DNA of 64,000 bases from the NCBI RefSeq assembly GCF_963675065.1, contig NZ_OY775906.1, positions 1,528,001 through 1,592,000 on the forward strand, read 5' to 3'. Under the pieces are notes generated by a model that had not been told where the DNA came from, made no database searches, and saw only the letters and a list, made by a program, of their open reading frames with translations. Numbering within the stretch: position 1 is the first letter of the stretch; every line of letters begins with the position of its first letter. Below, one piece after another: positions 24,723 through 33,656 of the stretch. The position numbers were made by a program, and so were the translations under genes. Origin of the DNA: an uncultured Draconibacterium sp. Lineage in GTDB: Bacteria > Bacteroidota > Bacteroidia > Bacteroidales > Prolixibacteraceae.

Positions 24723-24860
24723 ATGATACAAAAAGTTACCCAGATTACAAGTATCACCACACAGGACGGTGGTTTTCAGCATCTTATTTTTTTAAAAAAT
24801 GATATATCGTTCAACGGATTAAATTGCGGGCAGCAATATTCAACACCTTCCACGTTATAA
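24723..24860 (+). pseudogene. gmd: Decayed copy of the 5' end of gmd
   Basis: From the ATG at 24723 the reading is MIQKVTQITSITTQDGG..., against MTQKVALITGITGQDGG... of gmd at 19403. The nucleotide match is clear for about 55 bases (atgatacaaaaagtt.ccc.gat...), then fades through ttaaaaaatgatatatcgttcaacgg, and the frame stops at 24858-24860. Two glycines of the NADP-binding loop (GITGQDG) are replaced (SITTQDG), and the other ~340 codons are absent. Together with the duplicated upstream repeats, this shows a duplication of the gmd region followed by decay. 24861-24938 shows nothing more. Confidence 0.8.
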
Positions 24861-24938
24861 TTGCCAAAATTAGGAGCCTGGCATAAAAAAGGAAGTGGAG
24901 ATAAAAGCACAAATGAAGAACGATAAACAAAACGACTA

Positions 24939-25793
24939 ATGAAAATAACAGCCAGTATTGTACTTTATAAAACATCAATGGCCGAGTTAGAGAAGGTATG
25001 TCAATCGCTGTTTCAGGATGACATCTTTTCAAAAGTTATTATTGTTGATAATTCACCTGATGACCGGCTAAAAAATATTATTCCCGACAAAAAGGTTGAA
25101 TACATTTTTAATGGCAGGAATATTGGCTATGGTGCTGCTCATAATATTGCTATTCGAAAAATAATCGATCAATCCGATTACCACCTGGCATTAAACACCG
25201 ATATCTTTTTTTCGGCCGACGTAATTCCCAGGATCGTAGGATACTTAAACAAACATCCCAAAGTAGGCCTTGTTTTACCCAAGGTACTCAACCTAAGGGG
25301 CGAGGTTCAGTATTTAGCGAAGCTCCTCCCTACTCCATCGAATTTACTGATTCGTTTATTTTTACCAGACAATATCCTAAAAAAGAAACGTACCAAATAC
25401 CAGCTGGCTTTTAACGGGTACAATACCACCATGGAAGCACCGTGCCTTTCCGGCTGTTTTATGTTTTTCCGGGTAGAAGCCTTAAAGGAAGTGGGCATGT
25501 TCGACGAACGCTATTTTCTTTATGCTGAAGACTTTGATTTATCGAGAAGAATTCATGAGAAATACCAGACCATCTATTATCCCAAAGTTTCTATTACACA
25601 TTATCATCACCGGCATTCGTACAAAAGTGGCCGTATGATGCTGGTACATATGGTAAATACCATTCGCTATTTTAACAAGTGGGGCTGGTTTTTCGATCCC
25701 AACAGAAGAAAAACCAATAAACGTGTACTAGAAGAGCTGGAATATAAACTGGCGAAGAAGGAACTGAATAAACACAAGGCTTCGGTTAAATAA
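24939..25793 (+). CDS. GT2 family glycosyltransferase (rhamnosyltransferase-like)
   Basis: 284 residues. ITASIVLYKTSMAELEKVCQ and VIIVDNSPDD near residue 37 form the nucleotide-binding part; LALNTDIFFSADVI near 86 supplies the DxD; FDERYFLYAEDFDLSRRIHEK near 188 is the acceptor-side ED motif of the WbbL-like subset that includes many L-rhamnosyl- and fucosyltransferases. The C-terminal ~50 residues are basic and helical. It directly follows the gmd relic and starts the main polysaccharide cluster. Sugar specificity is not determinable. Confidence 0.88.
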   Translation: MKITASIVLYKTSMAELEKVCQSLFQDDIFSKVIIVDNSPDDRLKNIIPDKKVEYIFNGRNIGYGAAHNIAIRKIIDQSDYHLALNTDIFFSADVIPRIVGYLNKHPKVGLVLPKVLNLRGEVQYLAKLLPTPSNLLIRLFLPDNILKKKRTKYQLAFNGYNTTMEAPCLSGCFMFFRVEALKEVGMFDERYFLYAEDFDLSRRIHEKYQTIYYPKVSITHYHHRHSYKSGRMMLVHMVNTIRYFNKWGWFFDPNRRKTNKRVLEELEYKLAKKELNKHKASVK

Positions 25794-25862
25794 CTTTCTA
25801 CGAAAGAAAAAATTTCAAATTGATGATAATTGAATACTTAGCGTGTTATTGATCCCGGATAC

Positions 25863-25885
25863 TGGATTCTGGATTCTGGATTCTG
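25863..25885 (+). repeat. Short tandem tggattc repeat before wzx
   Basis: Three tandem copies of tggattc (tactggattctggattctgg). The reverse complement of the same words (gaatccagtatc) is scattered through 30590-30895. Low-complexity intergenic DNA; no regulatory claim. Confidence 0.5.
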
Positions 25886-25977
25886 GTTACTAGATACCGT
25901 ATATTGACCAATGACTAATGACCAATAAACACCTTCTTTTCTTCTTACCGCAAAACAGTCACGCTCGCGTCTAAATT

Positions 25978-27468
25978 TTGAATAAAACAGCATCCATAAA
26001 AAGGAATTTATTTCACAATAGTCTGCTCTTGTTGAGCAACTTACTGTTTCCTTTTATCAGCTTTTCCTATGCGTCGCGGGTATTGGGTCCCGAAGCTTTT
26101 GGAAAGATTCAGTTTATTTTGGTATTTGCCCAGTACTTTGTTTTACTGGCGGCCATTGGAATCCCCATTTACGGCGTACGTGAGATTGCAAAAATCCGCC
26201 ACGACCAGGCACAAATAAACAAAACAGTTTCCGAACTGCTGTTTCTAAATGGCATAAGTTCGTTTCTTTTGCTTTTGGTATACCTGGGAATTCTGTTTGT
26301 GGTTCCCTGGTTTCACGATGATCTGCAACTCTACCTGCTGGGAGGTTTAATTGTAATAAGTGCCTTTTCTAACCTCGACTGGTATTACAACGGCATGGAG
26401 CAATTTCGCTTTTTATCCATGCGCTCCATAAGTATAAAGGCACTTTCATTAGTGGCGCTGTTTGTATTTGTAAAATCGAAGGAGGATCTGCTGGTCTATT
26501 TTGCTGTGGTTATTTTTTCCATCTTAGCCAACCACCTATGGAATTTATGGGGAATCCGAACTATTATCTCTTTTCATTTCAAAGCCCTGGAGCTCCAACG
26601 ACACCTTCCGGCATTGCTAACCTTGCTGGGCACTTCAGTATCCATTAGCATTTATTCGGTTATTGATACCTTGTTGCTGGGTTTTCTGGCCGACGAAACG
26701 GCAGTTGGACTTTATACCGCAGCCGTAAAGATCAATAAGATTACCATTCCGGTGTTGATAGCCTTGGGTACGGTATTAATACCGCGTATTACACAAAGCC
26801 TTGAAAGAAGAGACGAAATTCAGGTAAATCAATTGATTAACCAATCCTTTGCTTTTACCTGTTTACTGGGTGTGCCCATTAGTTTTGGGCTTTTTCTTTT
26901 TGCCAATGAGTTTATTACTTCCATCTCAGGACCGGAATTTGCCAACGCAGTACTTACCATGAAAATAAGTGCACCTTTAGCACTGATTATAGGAATTGCC
27001 CATATTTTTGGGTTTCAACTGTTAATTCCGGCTGGTTACGAACGAAAATACCTCTGGGCAACGCTTGCAGGGGTGTGCGTGAGCGTTGTACTAAATCTTT
27101 TACTCATTAGCAGCTTTAAGGATAAAGGAGCGGCTGTAGCAACTGTTTCAAGCGAAATTGTAGTAACCGGAATCGCGGGCTATTTTGCGTATAAATTCAT
27201 AAAATTCAAACTGGATTGGGGAATGCTGTCGAAAGCTTTTCTGTCCTGTTTACTTTTTATTCCCATTGCCTATGGTGTGCGTACGATTTCGGAGAATGAA
27301 ATCATCTGTCTTTTAATTGCTGTTCCGCTGTCGGCATTGGTGTATTTTGGTTTACAAGCCTGGATATTTAAAAACCCCTTAATCGATGAGGCTTTTGTCT
27401 ATGCCCGAACCAAAGGATGGATCCCGGCTGCTCTGTTGAAAGAAAAAAGACAGGCTAAGGAATATTGA
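25978..27468 (+). CDS. wzx: Wzx-type lipid-linked oligosaccharide flippase
   Basis: 496 residues with about 12-14 membrane segments of the MATE/MOP polysaccharide transporter family. The N-terminal pattern NKTASIKRNLFHNSLLLLSN and YASRVLGPEAFGKIQFI is typical of Wzx/RfbX. The only usable start is a TTG at 25978: an in-frame stop lies two codons upstream and no Met follows for over 100 residues, while the family motif begins immediately after the TTG. It moves undecaprenyl-pyrophosphate-linked repeat units from the cytoplasmic to the periplasmic face. It is the only flippase in the window, although two polymerase-like proteins are encoded. Confidence 0.93.
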   Translation: MNKTASIKRNLFHNSLLLLSNLLFPFISFSYASRVLGPEAFGKIQFILVFAQYFVLLAAIGIPIYGVREIAKIRHDQAQINKTVSELLFLNGISSFLLLLVYLGILFVVPWFHDDLQLYLLGGLIVISAFSNLDWYYNGMEQFRFLSMRSISIKALSLVALFVFVKSKEDLLVYFAVVIFSILANHLWNLWGIRTIISFHFKALELQRHLPALLTLLGTSVSISIYSVIDTLLLGFLADETAVGLYTAAVKINKITIPVLIALGTVLIPRITQSLERRDEIQVNQLINQSFAFTCLLGVPISFGLFLFANEFITSISGPEFANAVLTMKISAPLALIIGIAHIFGFQLLIPAGYERKYLWATLAGVCVSVVLNLLLISSFKDKGAAVATVSSEIVVTGIAGYFAYKFIKFKLDWGMLSKAFLSCLLFIPIAYGVRTISENEIICLLIAVPLSALVYFGLQAWIFKNPLIDEAFVYARTKGWIPAALLKEKRQAKEY

Positions 27469-27604
27469 AAACAAATTCCTTTAGGCAACTACTTTCAGAC
27501 TGAAGTTTATTTTCAAATTGTCCTGAAAGGACATCCGTTTTGGATCATTAGTAAAACTCAAAAAAATCATATTTAGTTGAACTGTCTAATTATCAACCCT
27601 TCCT

Positions 27605-27990
27605 GGCGCGGATTCCTTGGATAAAAGTCCCGTTAGGGACGGAAGGTTGGTAAAACACTGTCCAACTCGATGAACTCAAGTCCCGTTAGGGACGACACAA
27701 CAGATAAACAGATAATCTAAAAAAACAAAAAACTTATTCAAATCACGCCAAAAACGTCCCCCCCAGCTGGCGGATCAGGGGCAAAGCCCCGCCATTCTTC
27801 GACATCATCCTTCGCTGGCGCGGACTCCTTGAATAAAAAGTCCCGTTAGGGACGGAAGGTTGGTAAAACACTGTCCAACTCGATGAACTCAAGTCCCGTT
27901 AGGGACGACACAACAGATAAACAGATAATCAAAAAACAAATAACTTATTCAAATCACGCCAAGAACGTCCCCCCAGCTGGCGGATCAGGG
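27605..27990 (+). repeat. ~212-bp direct tandem repeat (two copies)
   Basis: ggcgcgga at 27605 and 27817 begin two copies of a ~212-bp unit. Both contain gtcccgttagggacggaagg, aactcgatgaactcaagtcc, a second gtcccgttagggacg, and then cgtcccccc / agctggcggatcagggg. The copies differ mainly at the ends. They are part of the 1.07-kb spacer 27469-28533, which has no gene. Distinct from the 420-bp unit, but it shares the gtcccgttagggac palindrome. Confidence 0.8.
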
Positions 27991-28084
27991 GTAACAAACA
28001 AAACAATCCCCTGGTAAGTTACAGCGATAAAAACTCAAATCCGGGGAATCTTTAGATAGCAAAAAATCCCATTGAAAAGACCAC

Positions 28085-28250
28085 AGGAAAAACGAAATTG
28101 GTAACGACATATTCCTGCGGCGCATTAAACGCTAAGGCATACACAAACGGGGTGATTGCGCCGCCTTATTCGCTGCGCTCATTACCCCGGGTTACCCGCC
28201 TACTGGCAGGCAGGAAACCCGGAGCTATTAATATCAAATCTCTGCGGGAT
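28085..28250 (+). repeat. REP-like palindromic module (gcgccgc...ccgggttacccgcc...aaacccgg)
   Basis: A single degenerate copy of the module chain found in blocks A and B: attggtaacgacatattcctgcggcgca ... tgattgcgccgcc, ccccgggttacccgcc and ggcaggcaggaaacccgg. The rest of the spacer to 28533 includes ttgaggggagctcccgacag, a generic dispersed hairpin, and nothing else recognisable. Confidence 0.65.
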
Positions 28251-28533
28251 TAAAAACAAATGGAACGATTTATGGTGTCTGGCTACTTCAAGGCTTCACA
28301 TGAAAACTGTCCCGATCTTATCAGAACGGATTTAAAGCCAGGCTGGAAAAAGATCTGATTAGCTACGAATCCACAGCTGTAGCCAATAACCGGCTCCCAT
28401 CTTGAGGGGAGCTCCCGACAGGGTGAGGGGTAATGAAAACAAACACATTTAACCACTGCTGACTGGATTTATTAACGATCACCGCCTTGAAAAACGGTGA
28501 AATAAGACAATTTGTATCTTATTGTATTATTAC

Positions 28534-30360
28534 ATGAATTCATACTACACTCCCATCAAAAACAAGAAAAAACAGCATATGATCTGGAAACATTATCTAT
28601 TAGTAGCTTTTATACTTCTTGTTACCGAACAAGTTGGTGCACAAGCGCTTTCAAGCAACTTCGATCAGTTGGAAGATTATTACCGAAGAGAACAATTACT
28701 CGGTAATATCGAGACCGATTATTCTTTTGTATCTTATCCCCTTTTCCCTACCAAGGCTTTTGGGGTAAATGATCCACACCGGCCAAATGAGACCACGGGA
28801 AATTTTTTTGACAAGGATGTTAATGAGCTTTTGGGTAAAAGTTTGCCCTCAGATCTCTCGCTCAAACTGCTTCCTTTAGTTTGGACCAATCAATACAATT
28901 CGCACCATCCGGAAGACTGGAACGATGGAGCTATGATTCCTGCCAAAGGTTATCAGACCTTTATTAGCGGAGGCCTCTATTTTAATGTTGCCTTGAGGGA
29001 TGACCTTCCTTCGTTATCCATAAAAATACAACCTGAATATATCTACGCTTCCAATCCCGAGTATGATGGGTTCCCATTAACCCGTGAAAACCCGGAGCTG
29101 GCAACTTTAAGATGGGCCCAATATTATTTTAATACCTTAAACTATATCGACCAGCCGGAACGTTTTGGCAATGATGCCTACAACCAGTTTAACTGGGGAC
29201 AAAGCAGTGTTCGCATAAACTACAAAGCCATTTCGCTGGGTTTTTCCAACGAAAACCTCTGGTGGGGCCCCGGCAGAAGGAATAGTCTTTTAATGAGCAA
29301 TACGGCACCTGGTTTTCGCCATTATACCCTAAATACCACCAGTCCTGTTCGAACACCTGTAGGCTCGTTTGAAGGACAAATTGTAATTGGAAATTTAATC
29401 GCGTCGGGCTACCTCCCTCCCAACAGCGAAGTGAAAGATCATAACGGCATGCTTTTTTATTCGCCCAAACGACAAGACGACCGTTATTTTAATGGGATGA
29501 TCCTGAATTACAGTCCAAAGTGGGTAAAAGGCTTGCATCTGGGCCTGATACGTAGCTTTCAAATGTATAAAATCGATATGGACGACTCTTTCGACGCTTA
29601 CCTACCCATTTTTAGTTCTTTCCGTGAAAAGAAATTACAAGAACAGGCTGATGACACTGAGGAAGGAGAATTGAGCAATCACCAGAAGAGAGACGCATAC
29701 TATTCATTTTTTATGCGCTATGTGTGGCCCAAAGCTCATGTTGAAATATATGCGGAATATGGCCTGGCTGACAATCACTGGGACGGAAGAGATTTTATGG
29801 TGGAAATGGAACACTCAAGAGCCTTTAATTATGGATTCCGAAAACTAATTGAACTCCCGGCAAAAGATCAGGTTATACAGGTGGGCATGGAGATCACCCA
29901 TTTGGCAAAAAATCCAACCTCGGTATTAAGGGGAACACAGGGCGCTTACCAGCAGGGCAGCAAAACCTGGTACACCGGAGTTGGTGTCCGGCAGGGTTAT
30001 ACCCACCGGGGACAACTACTGGGTGCAGGTATCGGGCCGGGTAGTAACCTGATGAGCTTAAATGCGGGATGGAACAAAGGTTTGAAAGCCATTGGTGTAC
30101 AACTGGAACGATATGCCCACAACGAAGATTTCCACAATGAAACCATAAAGGATATACGAATGCATTGGGTAGATCTGGCAGCCGCATTAAACGGGAGCTG
30201 GGATTATAAAAACCTGTTATTTTCATTAAATTTAAAATTTGTTGGAGCCAAAAACTACCAATGGGTCTATGACTTTAACTGGAACGATTACTGGGATAAC
30301 AGTAGTGGCGAAGATGTTTTTAATTTCCATGGTAAGTTGGGAATTATGTATCGTTTCTAG
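28534..30360 (+). CDS. Wzi-type capsule assembly outer-membrane protein (1 of 3)
   Basis: The ATG at 28534 or the one at 28579 (MIWKHYLLVAFILLVTEQVG) may be the start; both give a signal peptide cleaved near VGAQA. An in-frame TTG at 28522 is less likely. The mature ~580 residues show alternating beta-strand patterns and the Wzi-family core SSVRINYKAISLGFSNENLW followed by WGPGRRNSLLMSN and a PVGSFEGQIV strand. The protein ends in RF, as outer-membrane barrels do. Wzi proteins act in surface assembly or attachment of capsule. A paralogue is at 30899-32578 and a more distant one at 41451-42878. A 1-kb repeat spacer separates it from wzx. Confidence 0.87.
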   Translation: MNSYYTPIKNKKKQHMIWKHYLLVAFILLVTEQVGAQALSSNFDQLEDYYRREQLLGNIETDYSFVSYPLFPTKAFGVNDPHRPNETTGNFFDKDVNELLGKSLPSDLSLKLLPLVWTNQYNSHHPEDWNDGAMIPAKGYQTFISGGLYFNVALRDDLPSLSIKIQPEYIYASNPEYDGFPLTRENPELATLRWAQYYFNTLNYIDQPERFGNDAYNQFNWGQSSVRINYKAISLGFSNENLWWGPGRRNSLLMSNTAPGFRHYTLNTTSPVRTPVGSFEGQIVIGNLIASGYLPPNSEVKDHNGMLFYSPKRQDDRYFNGMILNYSPKWVKGLHLGLIRSFQMYKIDMDDSFDAYLPIFSSFREKKLQEQADDTEEGELSNHQKRDAYYSFFMRYVWPKAHVEIYAEYGLADNHWDGRDFMVEMEHSRAFNYGFRKLIELPAKDQVIQVGMEITHLAKNPTSVLRGTQGAYQQGSKTWYTGVGVRQGYTHRGQLLGAGIGPGSNLMSLNAGWNKGLKAIGVQLERYAHNEDFHNETIKDIRMHWVDLAAALNGSWDYKNLLFSLNLKFVGAKNYQWVYDFNWNDYWDNSSGEDVFNFHGKLGIMYRF

Positions 30361-30418
30361 TATCAGAGCAAAAGCGTTGCAAGCTACGAGTCACTAGCCA
30401 CGAGTTACGAGTTTGTAT

Positions 30419-30565
30419 CGAGTATCAAGTACAAAGGCAAAAAAGATCTGAACGATTATACCACAGAGTTACTCCGAGAAATCACAGAGTTACACGGAGA
30501 ATTGGACAGAATGTTAAGAACTACAATTTTACAATTTATCAGTTTAACAATTCTATAGTATCAAG
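30419..30565 (+). repeat. ~145-bp direct repeat between wzi paralogues, copy 1
   Basis: gtatcaagtacaaaggcaaa through ggacagaatgttaagaacta to caattctatagtatcaagt is repeated nearly exactly at 30697-30845. It contains the widespread intergenic word ccacagagttac...cacagagttacacggag. The whole spacer 30361-30898 (538 bp) is made of these copies plus gaatccagtatcaag words; no gene is supported, and the ~62-codon frame through copy 2 is a by-product. Confidence 0.85.
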
Positions 30566-30696
30566 TTGAGCAAAGCAGAATCCTGACAGAAATCGTCGGG
30601 GCATCAAGATCCAACATCCAGAATCCAGTATCAAGGAAAAAGGAAAAAGTTGAGAACAGCTTTGCCGATCGGGCTAACCAAAATCAAGAATCCAGT

Positions 30697-30845
30697 ATCC
30701 AATATCAAGTATAAAGGCAAAAAAGATCTAAACGATTATACCACAGAGTTACTCCGAGAAATCACAGAGTTACACAGAGAATTGGACAGAATGTTAAGAA
30801 CTACAATTTTTCAATTTATCAGTTTAACAATTCTATAATATCAAG
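30697..30845 (+). repeat. ~145-bp direct repeat between wzi paralogues, copy 2
   Basis: Second copy of 30419-30565, differing at a few positions (gatctaaacg against gatctgaacg, cacagag against cacggag). It ends about 50 bp before the second Wzi gene. Confidence 0.85.
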
Positions 30846-30898
30846 TATCCAACACCTAGGATCAAGAATCCAGTATCAAACATCAAGTATCTCATATC

Positions 30899-32578
30899 AT
30901 GTACACAAAATATAAACACCTGATTTTCTTATCCATACTATTTTTTATTGCCATAGGAAGTAGTAGGGCTCAATCCTTATCCTTAAACAAACAAAACCTG
31001 AACGACTATTACCGTCGTCAGCAATTACTGGGAAATGTGGATTCGACCATTTCTTTTACCTCCCGGCCTTTATTCTCGGAAGCACTGGACAAGGATGATA
31101 TTTTCGATCCGGAAAATACATTAAGGCATTCCAACCTCAATAATTTTAACGACAACTTTACCTTTCACAAAGAAAGAGGACAGTTTACCCTGCTTCCGGT
31201 GAGCATAATGAATCAATTCAACAGCCATCATCCGGAGGGCATTAACGATGGATCGATGATTCCGGCTAGAAGTGCACAAATGCGCGCCGACCTGGGGTTC
31301 TATTTTAAATACAGCCTGCTGAGTATAACCTTTAATCCGGAATTGGTGTATGCCCACAATAAACTGTATGACGGTTTTCCTGCCGGCTACAAAACCACGC
31401 TGGATATGCAATTTCCAAACTCGAAAGGGACCATTGACCTGCCGGAGCGAATCGGTGGTTTTCATTATACGAAATTCTTTTTAGGCCAGAGCAGTGTGCG
31501 TTTAACTTATAAACCCATCTCCATTGGCTTATCATCCGAAAACCTCTGGTGGGGCCCGGGATATAAAAATTCCCTGCTCATGACCAACTCAGCACCCGGT
31601 TTTTTACACCTTACTTTAAATACCGTACGCCCTGTAAAAACCCCCATTGGTTCGTTCGAAGGACAAATTATTGGTGGGAGACTGGAAGAATCAGGTTATA
31701 CGGAAGGTTTACCGGATGACTGGCGTTATTTAAATGCCATGGTATTGAGCTACCAACCCCGTTGGGTACCGGGTTTGTTTTTAGGCTTTACCCGCAGTTT
31801 TATGACCTATTCGGAAGATATGGGGTCAGGATTTTCGGACTATTTGCCGGTACTTAGTTTTCTCTCCAAAAGCTCGGGCGGTTCCAACGAAGATGTGGAT
31901 AGTCAGCGACAAGATCAACGTATTTCAATGTTTGCCAGATGGCTTTTCCCGGAATCGCATGCAGAGATTTATTTTGAATTTGGCCGTGAAGACCATTCCT
32001 GGGACATGCGTGACTTTTTGATGGAACCTTCACATTCTTCGGCCTATATTCTTGGCGCACATAAATTATTGGGCTTTAAAGGAGACCGTTATTTCCAGGT
32101 GCGGGGAGAAATTACCCAAATGGCTGCAAGTCAGACTAACGTAAACAGAAGGAGCACCTATAAGCAACAGGCAGGGACATGGTATTACCATTATCAACTT
32201 ACACATGGTTATACCCACAAAGGACAGTTACTGGGTGCAGGAATCGAGCCGGGAAGCAATACACAAACCTTAGAGATTAGTTGGAACCGAGACATTAAAC
32301 AAGTGGGTGTCGAATTTGAACGTTATGTGCACAATAATAATTTCTGGTACAATTACAACAAAGATTTCCGGGCCAACTGGGTAGATTTAAGCACCTCGAT
32401 TTTTGCCAACTGGGATTATAAAAACTTTTTGGTATACGGAAAAATAAAGCTGGTTAGCAGCAGAAATTACCAGTGGCTTTACGAACCCACATTTGCCGAA
32501 GTGCAAGCCGATTACTGGACACATCCTGACAACACAATTAACCTGCATACACAATTGGGTATATCATACAGGTTTTGA
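30899..32578 (+). CDS. Wzi-type capsule assembly outer-membrane protein (2 of 3)
   Basis: 559 residues. An N-terminal signal peptide (HLIFLSILFFIAIGSSRAQ) precedes a beta-rich body with SSVRLTYKPISIGLSSENLW, WWGPGYKNSLLMTNSAPGF and TPIGSFEGQIIGG, closely parallel to the protein at 28534. DYYRRQQLLGNVD near the mature N-terminus and a final LGISYRF are shared too, so the pair arose by duplication. The intervening spacer also contains a duplicated 145-bp segment. The likely role is organising exported polysaccharide at the outer membrane. Two diverged copies side by side may serve two glycans. Confidence 0.88.
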   Translation: MYTKYKHLIFLSILFFIAIGSSRAQSLSLNKQNLNDYYRRQQLLGNVDSTISFTSRPLFSEALDKDDIFDPENTLRHSNLNNFNDNFTFHKERGQFTLLPVSIMNQFNSHHPEGINDGSMIPARSAQMRADLGFYFKYSLLSITFNPELVYAHNKLYDGFPAGYKTTLDMQFPNSKGTIDLPERIGGFHYTKFFLGQSSVRLTYKPISIGLSSENLWWGPGYKNSLLMTNSAPGFLHLTLNTVRPVKTPIGSFEGQIIGGRLEESGYTEGLPDDWRYLNAMVLSYQPRWVPGLFLGFTRSFMTYSEDMGSGFSDYLPVLSFLSKSSGGSNEDVDSQRQDQRISMFARWLFPESHAEIYFEFGREDHSWDMRDFLMEPSHSSAYILGAHKLLGFKGDRYFQVRGEITQMAASQTNVNRRSTYKQQAGTWYYHYQLTHGYTHKGQLLGAGIEPGSNTQTLEISWNRDIKQVGVEFERYVHNNNFWYNYNKDFRANWVDLSTSIFANWDYKNFLVYGKIKLVSSRNYQWLYEPTFAEVQADYWTHPDNTINLHTQLGISYRF

Positions 32579-32840
32579 TATCTCTCAACCAAAACCACAA
32601 AAGCCTGTCATTCCGAAGCGCAGCAAGAAATCAAAATTATTCAGACACTACTGATTTTAAATCGTTATAAAACCAAAAGCGTACTATTGAGGAAAAATTG
32701 TGTACAAAGACTAGCTCAACCGGGAAGAAAAAGCAGAACCTCATATAAAAGCAGGGAAAATTATTAGATTTAACCATAAAATTAGCTGATCAGCAGACAA
32801 AAAAAACAAGCGAAACGACCAGTATTATACCATTTTACCA

Positions 32841-33656
32841 ATGCAGACTTCTCCATTAATTTCCATTATCGTTCCTTGTTACAATCAGGGTAAATATCTG
32901 ACTGAGTGTCTCAATAGTGTTCATTCACAGCGCTACGAAAATTACGAGATAGTTGTAATAAATGATGGCAGTACCGACGCGCATACCAACAAAACAGTAC
33001 GAGAGATTTCGCACCCCAAAGTAACTGTTCTGCAAACAGAAAACCGGGGCGTTTCCGCTGCCCGCAACCGGGGAATAAAGAATTCGACAGGAAGATACAT
33101 TTTACCGTTGGATGCCGATGATAAAATCGGAGCAAATTTTATTCAGCAGGCAATTGAAGTTCTGGAAAAAAACGAAGACATTAAAGTGGCAAATTGCAAA
33201 GTCGCACTTTTTGGGACAAAAAATGGTATTTTACCTGTTGAAACCTATTCGCTGGAAAAGCTGCTGGCAAGAAATTTTATTGTTGTTTCAGCAATTTTCC
33301 GAAGATCGGATTTTGAACAAACAGAGGGATATAATCCGAACATGAGGGAAGGTTTTGAGGACTGGGATTTTTGGATAACATTGCTAAAAAACGGAGGTGC
33401 TGTACATACCTTAAATGACACTGGATTTTTTTATCGGATTAAAAGAAATTCAAGAAATGCTTCCGTAATCTCAAACCGGGAGCATTACCGTAAACTGAGG
33501 CATCAAATTTATCTAAATCACCAGAATATTTACTCAAAACACTTACTGGACCCCCAGGAATCTTTTGAATTTGAACTAATTACTCAGTCGCGCGAATACA
33601 AGTTAGGAACAATACTGCTAAAGCCCATACGAACTCTTTATCGTTTATTCCATTGA
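32841..33656 (+). CDS. GT2 family glycosyltransferase
   Basis: 271 residues. SIIVPCYNQGKYLTECLNSV, IVVINDGSTDAHT near residue 36, TENRGVSAARNRGIKNSTG, LPLDADDKIG (DxD) near 92 and MREGFEDWDFWITLLKNGG near 170 are standard GT2 motifs of the inverting GT-A type. No membrane segment. It begins a string of overlapping or closely spaced genes (32841-37344); its stop overlaps the TTG start of the next gene. A 262-bp spacer with nothing recognisable separates it from the Wzi gene. Confidence 0.9.
   Translation: MQTSPLISIIVPCYNQGKYLTECLNSVHSQRYENYEIVVINDGSTDAHTNKTVREISHPKVTVLQTENRGVSAARNRGIKNSTGRYILPLDADDKIGANFIQQAIEVLEKNEDIKVANCKVALFGTKNGILPVETYSLEKLLARNFIVVSAIFRRSDFEQTEGYNPNMREGFEDWDFWITLLKNGGAVHTLNDTGFFYRIKRNSRNASVISNREHYRKLRHQIYLNHQNIYSKHLLDPQESFEFELITQSREYKLGTILLKPIRTLYRLFH

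Noticed and set aside
30650..30838. A 62-residue open frame resembling the lead-in to GxxExxY proteins
   Set aside because: It lies on a duplicated intergenic repeat with cacagagttac words; no GxxExxY core is encoded.
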